A stretch of 64,000 nt of DNA from Mycobacterium colombiense (GCF_001672755.1 NZ_LZKI01000064.1:49297-113296); one strand, 5' to 3'. Numbered from the stretch's first letter, positions 24,812-34,346 are shown. Numbers and translations are program-made. The notes: generated by a model from the letters alone, not told the origin.

Positions 24812-25794
24812 CGCTTCTGCACCGCACCTTGGACTTCATCATCGTTTTGCTGTTCGGCGGCCTGGGCGGCCGGAACCGAGGGGTCCTCGACCAGGCCCAC
24901 CTTCGCGTCCGCCGCGGTCACGATCCCGACGCGGGCCAACGCCCGGATGACCAGCACGCGCAGCTGCCGGCCGACCTCGAACTGCTTGCCGGGCAGCGTC
25001 CGGGCCACCAGACGCAGGGTCACGGTGTCGACCGCGATGCTTTCCACACCCATCACGGTGGGAGCATCCAACAGCAGCTGTCCGAGTACCGGGTTGTCCA
25101 TCGCGCGGTCGCATTCCTGGTGCAAGACCTCGTTGACCCGGTTGAGGTCGGCGCTGGTCGACACCGGGATGTCCACCACCGCGCGGGCCCAATCCTTCGA
25201 CAGGTTGACCACCTTGACGATCTGCCCGTTCGGAATGGTCAACACCTCGCCGTCCGCTGACCGCAGCCGGGTCACCCGCAACGTCACGTTCTCGACCGTG
25301 CCGCTGGCCTCCGTGGCGGACACCACGGTGATGGTGACCAGGTCTCCGAAGCCGTACTGGCGCTCCACCAGAATGAAGAAGCCGGCCAACAGATCTCGTA
25401 CCAACTGCTGTGCCCCGAAACCCAGGGCGGCGCCGACCACGGTGGCCGGCGCAACCAGTCCGCCCACTGAGAACTGCAGCACCGACGAGATCTGCATGAT
25501 GACCCAGATGCCGATGATGACGACCGACACCCAGGAGATCACCGACGCCAGGGCCTGCCGGTGCTTGGACGCCTCCGAGCGCACCAGCGCATCGCTCTCG
25601 GCGAAGCCCAGGTTGAGCTGATGCGTCACCTGCTGGGCCACCCAGTTGACGAACCGGGCCGCCAGCACCGCGGCGATCAGGATCATGACGATCCGCAGAC
25701 CCCGGGCGATGATCCACTCACCGAGCTCGCCCCGCCAGAAGTCGTGCCAGCGGTGCGTCATCGATGCGGCGAGAAAACTTGTGTTATTCGTCAT
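24808..25794 (-). CDS. MscS family mechanosensitive channel
   Basis: A 328-residue protein. Three N-terminal hydrophobic segments end in the pore-lining helix region [20 protein letters not shown] then [13 protein letters not shown], the MscS signature of Gly/Ala-packed TM3 followed by the Q.....D.. motif. The beta domain ([20 protein letters not shown], then [10 protein letters not shown]) and alpha/beta domain follow. Such channels release solutes on osmotic downshift. ATG 25794 overlaps the prfB end by 11 nt (ATGACGAATAA). Confidence 0.9.
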   Translation of the reverse strand: MTNNTSFLAASMTHRWHDFWRGELGEWIIARGLRIVMILIAAVLAARFVNWVAQQVTHQLNLGFAESDALVRSEASKHRQALASVISWVSVVIIGIWVIMQISSVLQFSVGGLVAPATVVGAALGFGAQQLVRDLLAGFFILVERQYGFGDLVTITVVSATEASGTVENVTLRVTRLRSADGEVLTIPNGQIVKVVNLSKDWARAVVDIPVSTSADLNRVNEVLHQECDRAMDNPVLGQLLLDAPTVMGVESIAVDTVTLRLVARTLPGKQFEVGRQLRVLVIRALARVGIVTAADAKVGLVEDPSVPAAQAAEQQNDDEVQGAVQKR

Positions 25795-26905
25795 CTTTTC
25801 GGTTGCGCCAACGGATCCCCGCTTCCAGGAACCCGTCGATGTCTCCATCCAGGACGGCCGCGGGATTGCCGACCTCGTACTCGGTCCGCAGATCCTTGAC
25901 CATCTGATACGGCTGCAGAACGTAGGAGCGCATCTGGTTGCCCCACGAACTGCCACCTTCGCCTTTTAGCGCGTCTAGCTCAGCGCGTTCTTCGGAACGC
26001 TTGCGCTCCAACAACTTTGCTTGAAGAACTCGCATTGCCGAAATCTTGTTCTGCAACTGCGATTTTTCGTTCTGACAAGTCACGACGATACCCGTTGGGA
26101 TATGGGTTAAACGTACCGCAGAGTCGGTGGTGTTCACCGACTGGCCTCCCGGACCACTCGAACGGTAAACGTCAACGCGCACATCACCTTCCGGAATGTC
26201 GATGTGGTCGGTGGTCTCCACCACGGGAAGCACCTCGACCTCGGCGAACGATGTCTGACGGCGGCTCTGGTTGTCAAACGGGCTGATTCGCACCAGCCGG
26301 TGGGTGCCCTGCTCTACGGACAGCGTGCCGTAGGCGAACGGGGCGTGCACCGCGAACGTCGCGCTCTTGATGCCCGCCTCTTCGGCGTAGGACGTGTCGA
26401 ACACCTCGACGGGATACTTGTGTTGCTCGGCCCAGCGGATGTACATCCGCATCAGCATCTCGGCCCAGTCCGCGGCGTCCACTCCACCCGCGCCGGAACG
26501 AATGGTGACCAGCGCCTCGCGTTCGTCGTAGTCGCCCGACAGCAGGGTGCGCACCTCGGTGGCTTCGATGTCCGCGCGCAGCGCCTTCAGCTCGGCGTCG
26601 GCCTCGACCAGCGCGTCGGCGGCACCCTCGCCCTCCTCGGCCGCCAGCTCATAGAGCACCGGCAGATCGTCCAGGCGTCCCCGCAGCTCCTCGACCCGGC
26701 GCAGCTCGCCCTGAGCGTGCGACAACTCGCTGGTTACCCGCTGGGCGCGCGCCTGGTCGTCCCACAGTTGGGGATCGGATGCCTCGTGTTCGAGCTTCTC
26801 GATGCGCGCGCGCAGACCGTCCACATCGAGCACTCGCTCCACCGTGGTCAGGGTGGCGTCGAGGGCGGCGATATCGGCTTGACGGTCGGGCTCCACAGGC
26901 GACAA
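25784..26905 (-). CDS. prfB: Peptide chain release factor 2
   Basis: A 373-residue class I release factor. The stop-codon recognition motif SPF appears in [12 protein letters not shown] and the peptidyl-tRNA hydrolysis motif in [20 protein letters not shown]. Terminates at UGA and UAA. The start is uncertain between TTG 26905 and GTG 26896 ([16 protein letters not shown]). There is no internal UGA frameshift of the enterobacterial kind. Confidence 0.95.
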   Translation of the reverse strand: MSPVEPDRQADIAALDATLTTVERVLDVDGLRARIEKLEHEASDPQLWDDQARAQRVTSELSHAQGELRRVEELRGRLDDLPVLYELAAEEGEGAADALVEADAELKALRADIEATEVRTLLSGDYDEREALVTIRSGAGGVDAADWAEMLMRMYIRWAEQHKYPVEVFDTSYAEEAGIKSATFAVHAPFAYGTLSVEQGTHRLVRISPFDNQSRRQTSFAEVEVLPVVETTDHIDIPEGDVRVDVYRSSGPGGQSVNTTDSAVRLTHIPTGIVVTCQNEKSQLQNKISAMRVLQAKLLERKRSEERAELDALKGEGGSSWGNQMRSYVLQPYQMVKDLRTEYEVGNPAAVLDGDIDGFLEAGIRWRNRKDDE

Positions 26906-27058
26906 CGTTACCGGGGCCCTCCGGGCAGCTTCCGCTCGCTGCGAGTGTCCAGGTCACGACCAGCGGTCATGCGTTTAGCATCGAGTCACGATCATGTGCG
27001 CCCCGCTTTGCGCGCGACAGCCCCTTGCGCGCATTCGGGCACGAATAGAAGGTCGAGA

Positions 27059-28420
27059 ATGCGCCCTTATCACGTTGCAATCGTTGGCTCCGGACCGTCG
27101 GGCTTCTTCGCCGCGTCCTCCTTGCTGAAGGCGGCCGACGGGTCCGAAGACATCGATATCGCCGTCGACATGCTGGAGATGCTGCCCACGCCGTGGGGGC
27201 TGGTGCGCTCCGGCGTCGCGCCCGACCACCCGAAGATCAAGTCGATCAGCAAGCAGTTCGAGAAGACGTCCCAGGATCCGCGCTTCCGCTTCTTCGGCAA
27301 CATCTCGGTCGGCGAACACGTGCAGGCCGACGAGCTCGCGGAGCGCTACGACGCCGTCGTCTACGCGGTCGGCGCGCAATCGGACCGTGCGCTGAACATT
27401 CCGGGCGAGAACCTGCCGGGCAGCATCGCCGCCGTCGACTTCGTGGGCTGGTACAACGCGCACCCGAACTTCGAGGAGGCCACGCCCGATCTCTCGGGGT
27501 CCCGGGCCGTCGTCGTCGGTAACGGCAACGTCGCACTCGACGTCGCGCGCATTCTGGTCACCGATCCCGAGGTGCTGGGACTGACCGACATCGCCGACCA
27601 CGCGCTCGAGTCGCTGCGCCCGTGTGGCGTCGACGAGGTGGTGGTCATCGGGCGGCGCGGGCCGCTGCAGACCGCGTTCACCACCCTCGAGCTCCGAGAG
27701 CTGGGAGAACTGGACAACGTCGACGTGATCGTCGACCCCGCCCAGCTGGAGGGCGTGAGCGACGAGGACGCGGCCGCGGCCGGCAAGACGGCCAAGCAGA
27801 ACATCAACGTGCTGCGCGATTACGCGAAGCGCGACCCGCGCCCCGGACACCGCCGCATCGTGCTGCGCTTCATGACCTCCCCGATCGAGATCAAGGGCGA
27901 CGACAGGGTCGAAGGGATCGTGCTCGGCCGCAACGAGCTGGTCACCGACGACAACGGGCGGGTGTCCGCCCACGACACCGGCGAGCGCGAGGAGCTACCG
28001 GTTCAGCTGGTGGTGCGCTCGGTCGGCTACCGCGGTGTGCCCACCCCGGGCCTGCCGTTCGACGACAAGACCGCGACGATCCCCAACAGCGGCGGCCGGG
28101 TCGAGGGCAGCCGCAACGAATACGTGGTCGGGTGGATCAAGCGCGGGCCGACCGGTGTCATCGGCACCAATAAGAAGGACTCCCAGGACACCGTGGACAC
28201 GCTGCTGGCCGATTTGTCCGGCGCCGACGGCCTGGCGGATTTCCCCGGCGACCGCGCCGAAAAGCTGGCCGACTGGCTGGCGTCGCGCCAGCCCAAGCTG
28301 GTCACCTCGGCGCACTGGGATCTCATCGACGCCCACGAGCGCGCGGCCGGCGAACCGCACGGACGGCCCCGCGTCAAGCTGCCGAGTTTGGCGAAGTTGC
28401 TTCGGATCAGCCACGGGTGA
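27059..28420 (+). CDS. fprA: NADPH-ferredoxin reductase FprA (adrenodoxin-reductase-like)
   Basis: A 453-residue flavoprotein starting MRPYHVAIVGSGPSGFFAAS with the FAD-binding dinucleotide fold; VVVGNGNVALDVARILV is the NADPH site, and VVGWIKRGPTGVIGTNKKDS is the conserved adrenodoxin-reductase C-terminal motif. It passes electrons from NADPH to ferredoxins feeding P450s and other oxidases. It is divergent from prfB, as in M. tuberculosis. The ATG at 27059 matches the family start. A gene at 28417 overlaps its stop. Confidence 0.95.
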   Translation: MRPYHVAIVGSGPSGFFAASSLLKAADGSEDIDIAVDMLEMLPTPWGLVRSGVAPDHPKIKSISKQFEKTSQDPRFRFFGNISVGEHVQADELAERYDAVVYAVGAQSDRALNIPGENLPGSIAAVDFVGWYNAHPNFEEATPDLSGSRAVVVGNGNVALDVARILVTDPEVLGLTDIADHALESLRPCGVDEVVVIGRRGPLQTAFTTLELRELGELDNVDVIVDPAQLEGVSDEDAAAAGKTAKQNINVLRDYAKRDPRPGHRRIVLRFMTSPIEIKGDDRVEGIVLGRNELVTDDNGRVSAHDTGEREELPVQLVVRSVGYRGVPTPGLPFDDKTATIPNSGGRVEGSRNEYVVGWIKRGPTGVIGTNKKDSQDTVDTLLADLSGADGLADFPGDRAEKLADWLASRQPKLVTSAHWDLIDAHERAAGEPHGRPRVKLPSLAKLLRISHG

Positions 28421-28914
28421 GCCTGCCACGGGAGTACGAAGGGCTCTACTCAACGCCCGCAATTCTCCGTAGCGTTGGGGGCGTGGGCAGCGACCAACCG
28501 GTAACCGTGCTTTCCGAGGACGAGAACTGGAATTTGTTGGGCAGTGTCGCGCTGGGCCGCCTGGTCACCAACTTCGCCGGTGAGCCCGAGATCTTTCCCG
28601 TCAACTTCGTCGTACAAGACCGCACCGTGCTGTTCCGCACCGCCGAGGGCACCAAACTGTTCTCGGCCGTGGCCAATCACGCGGTGGTCTTCGAGGTCGA
28701 CGACCACAACCTCGTCGCGGGGTGGAGCGTGATCGTGCGCGGTCGCGCACGATTGCTGAAGGCGGACGCGGACATCCAACGAGCCGAACGCGCGCAGTTG
28801 TTGCCGTGGACGGCAACGCTCAAACCACACTATGTGCGCATCACGCCGGCCGAAATCACCGGCCGTCATTTCCGGTTCGGTCCGGAGCCTGACCATCACG
28901 AGCCGGTTGCGTGA
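28417..28914 (+). CDS. Pyridoxamine-5'-phosphate-oxidase-fold (PPOX) protein
   Basis: A protein of up to 165 residues with the split-barrel FMN/F420-binding pattern: LGSVALGRLVTNFAGEPEIF then PVNFVVQDRTVLFRTAEGTK and FEVDDHNLVAGWSVIVRGRA. The long form starts at GTG 28417, overlapping the fprA stop by 4 nt; GTG 28483 (VGSDQPVTVLSEDENWNLL) gives 143 residues and matches the conserved start better. Its position beside dormancy-type genes recalls Rv3129 of the DosR regulon (recollection). It overlaps the convergent globin gene by 59 bp at the 3' ends. Confidence 0.78.
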   Translation: MSLPREYEGLYSTPAILRSVGGVGSDQPVTVLSEDENWNLLGSVALGRLVTNFAGEPEIFPVNFVVQDRTVLFRTAEGTKLFSAVANHAVVFEVDDHNLVAGWSVIVRGRARLLKADADIQRAERAQLLPWTATLKPHYVRITPAEITGRHFRFGPEPDHHEPVA

Positions 28915-29335
28915 CGAGCAACTCGGGTGCGTCGGCTCCGGTCAGTCGTCGGTGCAGGGCCCATGCGATCCGGCCGGCCTGAACTTTCGCCCGGTCGGCC
29001 GCCGGGCCGCGATACATCTCGTCAACAGTGTTGTGCCACAAGGTGAGCCAGCGCCGGAAGTGGCGATTCGACAGTGGGGCACGCCGGTGGATTTGGCGGT
29101 GCACCTGCAACGCGCTGCCGCGATAGAGCCCGGCGCGGAACAGCACGGTCTCCCAGAAGTCGCACATCGTCGGAACGTGACTCTCCAACCCCGTCGCCCG
29201 CAACTCGGCGAACGGTTCCGCCAGGACCTCGTCGTCCAACGCCCGCCCGTAGAAACGGCGCAGCAACGCCTCCACGTCGGCGCGGTCGACCAGGTCCGCA
29301 CCCGCCTCGGCCGTCAGCTGGCTCATGGTCGGCAA
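28856..29335 (-). CDS. Truncated haemoglobin, group III
   Basis: A 159-residue globin. RRFYGRALDDEVLAEPFAEL, SHVPTMCDFWETVLF (distal helix region) and PLSNRHFRRWLTLW with the proximal histidine give the group III (P) pattern. Group III globins bind oxygen and nitric oxide, sometimes reducing peroxides. The C-terminal 25 residues are Gly/Asp-rich and read antisense over the PPOX gene end. A DosR-like box lies 62-80 bp upstream, and a nitric oxide reductase gene is 1.3 kb away, so a role in NO or hypoxia response is a reasonable inference. M 29326 is an alternative start. Confidence 0.82.
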   Translation of the reverse strand: MPTMSQLTAEAGADLVDRADVEALLRRFYGRALDDEVLAEPFAELRATGLESHVPTMCDFWETVLFRAGLYRGSALQVHRQIHRRAPLSNRHFRRWLTLWHNTVDEMYRGPAADRAKVQAGRIAWALHRRLTGADAPELLVTQPARDGQAPDRTGNDGR

Positions 29336-29396
29336 CCCTTTCGATATATCTGCAACTCAGCGTAACGCCATCTTGCCCGAGGGCGTGGTCTCACAA

Positions 29397-29415
29397 CAGG
29401 GCCATTCGTCCCTTG
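29397..29415 (-). promoter_or_regulatory. DosR-like binding site upstream of the globin gene
   Basis: On the minus strand the sequence reads CAAGGGACGAATGGCCCTG, which fits the half-conserved DosR box GGGAC-N4-GGCCCT seen upstream of hspX-type genes. It lies about 62-80 bp before the globin ATG at 29335. DosR activates genes in hypoxia and NO. The match is by eye. Confidence 0.55.
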
Positions 29416-29531
29416 ACACCGCCAGGAAAAGCCGGCACATACCGGAGAAAATTCCCGGAATGCGCCAGCCCGACTTCGATGAACGCTGTTGCAGAGCAGT
29501 ATGTTTCAGATCACAGCAGGGCTGTCCGGAC

Positions 29532-30344
29532 TTACAGGTTGCCGCAACGTATCGCGAGCACGGAGTGGCCCTCATTACACAGGGCCTCGGCCCGATAGGA
29601 GTCGGTGACGAGCAGCTGGCCGCCATCGTGATGGGCGCGCAGGTACCGCTCCACGCCGCCGGTCACCATCGCCGGCTCGGCCTCCACATCCGGGTACAGC
29701 CGCATCCACCGCGCCAGCTTGCGATCCAATTGCCCTTGCGCTGAGAGCTTTTCAGCATCTCCGTCGGGCGCTTCCGCGGCTTTGGATACCGACACCGCCC
29801 GCAGCGTCGCTCGGCGCAGCCTGGCTTCGTCGAACGCGTGCCGAAGCACCGTGCCGTTGTCCACTTCGGTCACCACGCCACTGACCTGCGGCGTGGTCGG
29901 ACGGCTCGCCGACGGTTGGATCACGGCGACCGGGCACACCGCCGAGCGGACCAACGAGGCCGCGACAGCGGGTCCCCCGTGGCAGGCGTGGTTGAGCCCA
30001 ATCCGCCCTATGCAGAGCATGACCGCAGACCTCGATGCTTCGAGCAGCTTGGAAACCGTCCTGCCCCTGAGGATTTCGGTTTCGATCTTGACCGGTTCGC
30101 CCACGGCGTCGACGGCCCGGTGCGCGTCGGTCAACGCGGCACGGGCGACGGCGAGCCGGGTGTCATCGGTGCCCGCGCCAGATGCGTCGTGCGGGTCGAT
30201 GACATACACCAATCGCAGCGGAATGTCGCGGCTGACCGCCTCGTCGATCGCCCAGACGGCCGCATGTATCGCCGCCCTGGATCCGTCGACACCTACCAGA
30301 ATTGCGGGAGCGGGATACATGTTGCTCATCGCGACTTCCTTCAT
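29532..30344 (-). CDS. Tandem universal stress protein (Rv3134c-like)
   Basis: A 270-residue protein with two UspA-like domains. The first has the ATP-binding start AILVGVDGSRAAIHAAVWAI and loop LVRSAVCPVAVIQ; the second is more degenerate (GVVTEVDNGTVLRHAFDEAR; GGQLLVTDSY then SVLAIR). In M. tuberculosis the homologous place is upstream of dosR-dosS; here no dosR follows on the minus strand, where the truncated globin gene comes instead. ATG 30344 is followed by a second ATG at 30329 nearer the conserved domain. Confidence 0.82.
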   Translation of the reverse strand: MKEVAMSNMYPAPAILVGVDGSRAAIHAAVWAIDEAVSRDIPLRLVYVIDPHDASGAGTDDTRLAVARAALTDAHRAVDAVGEPVKIETEILRGRTVSKLLEASRSAVMLCIGRIGLNHACHGGPAVAASLVRSAVCPVAVIQPSASRPTTPQVSGVVTEVDNGTVLRHAFDEARLRRATLRAVSVSKAAEAPDGDAEKLSAQGQLDRKLARWMRLYPDVEAEPAMVTGGVERYLRAHHDGGQLLVTDSYRAEALCNEGHSVLAIRCGNL

Positions 30345-30412
30345 TGCGCGGTAGAAAAGTGTTCATTACACCATTCAGTTAAGACTTTATGACCCGTAAA
30401 CCCCACTCCCCC

Positions 30413-30431
30413 AGAGGCATTGGTCCCGAAA
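30413..30431 (-). promoter_or_regulatory. Possible DosR-like site upstream of the stress-protein gene
   Basis: Minus-strand TTTCGGGACCAATGCCTCT shares TTCGGGAC and the GCC(C)T part with the DosR consensus but lacks one G in the second half. It lies 69-87 bp upstream of the USP start in the 244-bp region shared with norB. Weaker than the globin site. Confidence 0.35.
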
Positions 30432-30588
30432 TAGGTGCCATTGGACTCTATGGTCCGCTCATATAACCGAATTGACTGTTGCCATCGCGACGCCAGCGAT
30501 CGAGTATTAGGTGCGGACGAACCTAGGTGTGTTTGACAAGCGAGACAGCGGGCACCACCACCCATCGCCTGGACGGGAGACCTCGCGC

Positions 30589-32919
30589 ATGACCGCTCAA
30601 GAGACATCCGCTCAACAGTCATCGTCACAGCCCCTGGTCGGAAAAGGCTGGGTCCAGGGCGTCGCTCTGGTCATGATCTTCGGCTTCCTGGTGATGGGGA
30701 TCCTGGCCTACCGCACGTATTCGGCGTCGATGCCGATGCCGGACAAGGTCGTCAACGAATCGGGTCAGATCCTGTTCACCGGCCAGGACATCACCCGGGG
30801 ACAGGAGCTCTACCAGGCCCGCGGCCTGATGGAGTACGGCTCGGTGCTCGGCCACGGGGCTTACCTTGGTCCCGACTACACCGCCGAATACCTGCGGACC
30901 GCTACAGAGGATGTCGCCGGTCAACTTCGTGCGCAAGGTGTCACCGATCCGCGCGAACGCGTCGTCACCGAATTCCGCACCAATCGCTACAACCCCGCCG
31001 ATAAGACGTTGGTGTTCACCGATCGCCAGGCCGTGGCGTTCGACCACATCCAGAGCCAGTACGCCGCCTACTTCGGTGAGAACTCAACGAAATACGGCCT
31101 GCTGCCCCACATGATCACCGACAAGGCGCAGATCCGAGACCTCACGGCATTCTTCGCCTGGACGGCCTGGGCCGCGGCGGCCGAACGGCCCGGCCACAAG
31201 TACACCTACACCAACAACTGGCCGGCCGAGCCGCGAGTCGACAACGGGCCTACCGCGGCGGTGATCGTCTGGTCGGCGCTGTCGCTGATCGCGTTGCTGG
31301 GCGGCATCGGAATCATGTTCGCGGTCTACGGTCGCTGGAGCCAGAAGGTCGGCTGGCACAGCGCCGAGTCGACCACCCTGTCCTTCCGCCAGCCCGGCGA
31401 GGTGAGCCTGACCCCGGCGCAGCGCGCCTGCATCTGGTTCTTCGCCATCGTGTCGGTGCTGTTCCTGGCCCAGACGCTGCTGGGGGCCGCGGCCGAACAC
31501 TACCGGGCCGATCTGTCCAACTTCTTCGGGCTGGATCTGGCCCGCGTGCTGCCCTACAACCTGGCCCGAACCTGGCATCTGCAGCTGTCGCTGTTCTGGA
31601 CCGCGGCGGCCTTCCTGGCCGGTGGCATCTTCCTGGTGCCGTTCATCGCGCGCCGCGAGCCCAAACGCCAGGCGCTGTTGGCCTACGTGCTGCTGGGCGC
31701 GGTCGCCGTGGTGGTGTTCGGGTCGTTGATCTGCGAGGCGCTGTCCATCTACGGCGTGATCCCGGCGGGCGGGCTGTTCTCCCAACAGTGGGAGTACCTC
31801 GACCTGCCACGTCTGTGGCAGATCCTGCTGATCATCGGCATGTTCGTGTGGATCGCCATCATCTGGCGCGGCATCCGCGGCAGGCTCAAGGGTGAGTCGA
31901 AGATGAACATGCCCTGGCTGTTCTTCTTCTCCGGGCTGGCCATCCCGGGCTTCTACGCCGTGGGCCTGCTGGCCAGCAGTGACGCCCACTACACCGTCGC
32001 CGACTTCTGGCGGTTCTGGGTCGTGCACCTGTGGGTCGAGGACTTCCTCGAGCTGTTCACCACCGTGATGGTGGCTTACATGTTCGTGTTGCTCGGCGTG
32101 GTGCGCGAGAAGATCGCCCTGGGCGTGATCTTCCTCGACGTCATCCTGTACTCCGCCGGTGGGGTCATCGGCACCATGCACCACCTGTACTTCTCCGGAA
32201 CCCCGGTGGAGCACATGGCCCTCGGCGCATTCTTCTCGGCCGCCGAGGTCATCCCGCTGACCTTCCTGACCGTCGAGGCGTGGGCATTCCTGCAGTTGGG
32301 TGCGCGTCAGCAATCCGGCGACGCCAACCCGTTCCCGCACCGCTGGGCGGTCATGTTCCTGGTCGCGGTCGGATTCTGGAACTTCTTGGGGGCGGGAATC
32401 TTTGGATTCCTGATCAACCTCCCGGTGGTGTCCTACTATCAGATCGGCACCGCGCTGACGGCCAACCACGCCCATGCGGCGATGATGGGCGTGTACGGCA
32501 TGCTCGCCGTCGGCCTGGCCATGTTCGCCTTCCGCTACGTGATCCCGCCCGACAAGTGGCCCGAGAAGCTGGCGCGAATCTCGTTCTGGTGCATGAACAT
32601 CGGATTGGCGTGGATGGTGTTCGCCACCCTGCTGCCGCTGGGCATACTGCAGCTTTACCACTCGGTCAACGACGGTTACTTCGAGGCCCGGTCGCTGGGC
32701 TACATCACCAAGCCGGGCAACGCCGTCCTGGAGTGGCTCCGGCTACCGGGCGACGCCATCCTGATCGTCGGTGGGGTGGTGCCGTTCGTCTGGATCGCCC
32801 TGACGGCGCTGCGCCACTTCCGGTCCGGGACCACCGCCGACGAGCTGCCGGAAAACCCGCTGTACACCCAGGCACCGACGGAACCGGAGCCCGGTGCCGC
32901 GGTGCCGGCGAGGGATTGA
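30589..32919 (+). CDS. norB: Quinol-dependent nitric oxide reductase (qNOR)
   Basis: A 776-residue membrane protein. The N-terminal extension (LFTGQDITRGQELYQARGLM then EYGSVLGHGAYLGPDYT) is the cytochrome-c-like domain fused to the catalytic subunit, without a CxxCH haem-c site, which defines the quinol-oxidising type. The 14-helix core has haem/FeB ligands in ARTWHLQLSLFWTAAA, VVHLWVEDFLELF (with the conserved Glu), GTMHHLYFSGTP and TANHAHAAMMGVYGM. It reduces NO to N2O. ATG 30589 follows a GGACGGGAG ribosome site. Divergent from the USP gene and coupled to two downstream genes. Uncommon in the tuberculosis complex. Confidence 0.94.
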   Translation: MTAQETSAQQSSSQPLVGKGWVQGVALVMIFGFLVMGILAYRTYSASMPMPDKVVNESGQILFTGQDITRGQELYQARGLMEYGSVLGHGAYLGPDYTAEYLRTATEDVAGQLRAQGVTDPRERVVTEFRTNRYNPADKTLVFTDRQAVAFDHIQSQYAAYFGENSTKYGLLPHMITDKAQIRDLTAFFAWTAWAAAAERPGHKYTYTNNWPAEPRVDNGPTAAVIVWSALSLIALLGGIGIMFAVYGRWSQKVGWHSAESTTLSFRQPGEVSLTPAQRACIWFFAIVSVLFLAQTLLGAAAEHYRADLSNFFGLDLARVLPYNLARTWHLQLSLFWTAAAFLAGGIFLVPFIARREPKRQALLAYVLLGAVAVVVFGSLICEALSIYGVIPAGGLFSQQWEYLDLPRLWQILLIIGMFVWIAIIWRGIRGRLKGESKMNMPWLFFFSGLAIPGFYAVGLLASSDAHYTVADFWRFWVVHLWVEDFLELFTTVMVAYMFVLLGVVREKIALGVIFLDVILYSAGGVIGTMHHLYFSGTPVEHMALGAFFSAAEVIPLTFLTVEAWAFLQLGARQQSGDANPFPHRWAVMFLVAVGFWNFLGAGIFGFLINLPVVSYYQIGTALTANHAHAAMMGVYGMLAVGLAMFAFRYVIPPDKWPEKLARISFWCMNIGLAWMVFATLLPLGILQLYHSVNDGYFEARSLGYITKPGNAVLEWLRLPGDAILIVGGVVPFVWIALTALRHFRSGTTADELPENPLYTQAPTEPEPGAAVPARD

Positions 32920-32922
32920 CCG

Positions 32923-33552
32923 GTGACCGCGCCGAGCGCCTCGGTGTGGATGATCGCCGGGTATTCCCTGGCGCTGCTGGCCGTCGGCTGGAGCTTCGAC
33001 GTGATGGCCCGGCGGGCTTCCGCGCACGCGGCACGTTGGCGCACAGGGCAATTCACCTACCGGCCCGACCATGATGCATGGATCTGTCCGCAGAATCATT
33101 GGCTGTGGCCGACGTCGTTCGATCCGAAACATCGGGTCATGCGATATCGCGCGCTGCCGGTGGTGTGCAACAGCTGTCCCGTCAAATCCGATTGCACGAC
33201 CTCCGAGCACGGCCGCGAGATCAGCCGCGAGGTCGACCCGTGGCCGCATTCGGACGCCGGACGGTTTCACCGCGGGATCGCCTGCTGCGTAGCCGCACTG
33301 GGGATCGTCCTGCCGCTGGCGACGTTGGTCGCCAACCACTCCGCCGCCGACGCGCTGGTCCTGACGGCGACCGTGTTGATCGTCGCGCTGTTGGGGCTGC
33401 CGCTGGTCCGCCACCTGTGGAACACTCCGTCCAACGCGCCCGACCACCTGCCGCACCGCACCGCGATCGAGGACCAGGTGGCCGCCGCGATCGACCGGTA
33501 CTCCACGCGTTGGGGCGGCGGCTGGAAAAGCAAGGAGGACAACACGACATGA
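32923..33552 (+). CDS. Membrane protein with transposase-like Cys cluster
   Basis: A 209-residue protein. An N-terminal helix (WMIAGYSLALLAVGWSFDVM) precedes a soluble segment with FTYRPDHDAWICPQNHWLWP, MRYRALPVVCNSCPVKSDCT and TSEHGREISREVDPW; two further helices follow (CCVAALGIVLPLATLVANHS; LVLTATVLIVALLGLPLV). The spacing C...YR....C..CP....C and GR..SR closely resembles the zinc-binding segment of IS1182/IS5-type DDE transposases, here without the catalytic core. GTG 32923 lies 3 bp after norB, and the stop overlaps the slipin ATG. It is probably an accessory of the norB operon; metal or cluster binding is inference. Confidence 0.75.
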   Translation: MTAPSASVWMIAGYSLALLAVGWSFDVMARRASAHAARWRTGQFTYRPDHDAWICPQNHWLWPTSFDPKHRVMRYRALPVVCNSCPVKSDCTTSEHGREISREVDPWPHSDAGRFHRGIACCVAALGIVLPLATLVANHSAADALVLTATVLIVALLGLPLVRHLWNTPSNAPDHLPHRTAIEDQVAAAIDRYSTRWGGGWKSKEDNTT

Positions 33553-34346
33553 CTGCCCTTGTGGTCGGCCTGATCGGCGCCGGGATAGTCCTGCTTGCCG
33601 TGCTCGCGACGTGGTCGCTGGCCGTGCTGCGCGAGTACGAACGCGGGGTCGTGTTCCGGATGGGACACGCGCGCCCGCTGTACGGTCCCGGATTGCGGTT
33701 TCTGATTCCGCTGGTGGACAAGATGATTCGGGTCGACCAGCGTCTGGTGACACTCACCATTCCGCCGCAGGAGGTGATCACCCGGGACAACGTGCCGGCC
33801 CGGGTCAACGCCGTCGTGATGTTTCAGGTGATGGAACCGCTGAAAGCGATCCTGGCGGTGGAGAATTACGCGGTGGCGACGTCGCAGATCGCCCAGACCA
33901 CCCTGCGTTCGCTGTTGGGCCGGGCAGACCTGGACACGCTGCTGGCACACCGCGAGGACCTCAACAGTGACTTGCGTACGATCATCGAGAAGCAGACCGA
34001 ACCCTGGGGCGTGCAGGTGCGCGTCGTGGAGATCAAGGACGTCGAGATTCCCGAGTCGATGCAGCGGGCGATGGCCCGGGAGGCCGAAGCCGAGCGCGAA
34101 CGCCGCGCGAAAGTCATCAATGCCCGCGGCGAGCTGCAGGCGTCGGAGGAACTGCGCGAAGCCGCCGAGACCCTCTCGAAGAGTCCGGCGTCACTGCAGC
34201 TGCGCTATCTCCAGACGCTGTTGGAGTTGGGGGCGGATCAGAACTCGACCGTCGTCTTCCCGTTGCCCGTCGACATCATCACGCCGTTCCTCCGGCACCC
34301 CGAGGCGCTGCAGGGTGTGGTCGATAGCTTGAACCATCGCGGGTGA
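33549..34346 (+). CDS. Slipin / SPFH (band 7) family protein
   Basis: A 265-residue protein. One N-terminal membrane helix (VVGLIGAGIVLLAVLATWSL) leads to the SPFH domain: LREYERGVVFRMGHARPLYG then PGLRFLIPLVDKMIRVD, and ATSQIAQTTLRSLLGRADLD; a charged coiled-coil (REAEAERERRAKVINARGEL) and LQLRYLQTLLELG follow. Slipins form ring-like membrane scaffolds and are often paired with an NfeD protein; none is here. It is coupled to the norB operon by a 4-nt overlap, suggesting organisation of the NO-reductase membrane zone (inference). Confidence 0.88.
   Translation: MTALVVGLIGAGIVLLAVLATWSLAVLREYERGVVFRMGHARPLYGPGLRFLIPLVDKMIRVDQRLVTLTIPPQEVITRDNVPARVNAVVMFQVMEPLKAILAVENYAVATSQIAQTTLRSLLGRADLDTLLAHREDLNSDLRTIIEKQTEPWGVQVRVVEIKDVEIPESMQRAMAREAEAERERRAKVINARGELQASEELREAAETLSKSPASLQLRYLQTLLELGADQNSTVVFPLPVDIITPFLRHPEALQGVVDSLNHRG

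Noticed and set aside
30440..30460. GGACTCTATGGTCC as a second DosR site before the stress-protein gene
   Set aside because: The half-sites are symmetrical but the spacing is longer than in the DosR consensus, so the match is not convincing.
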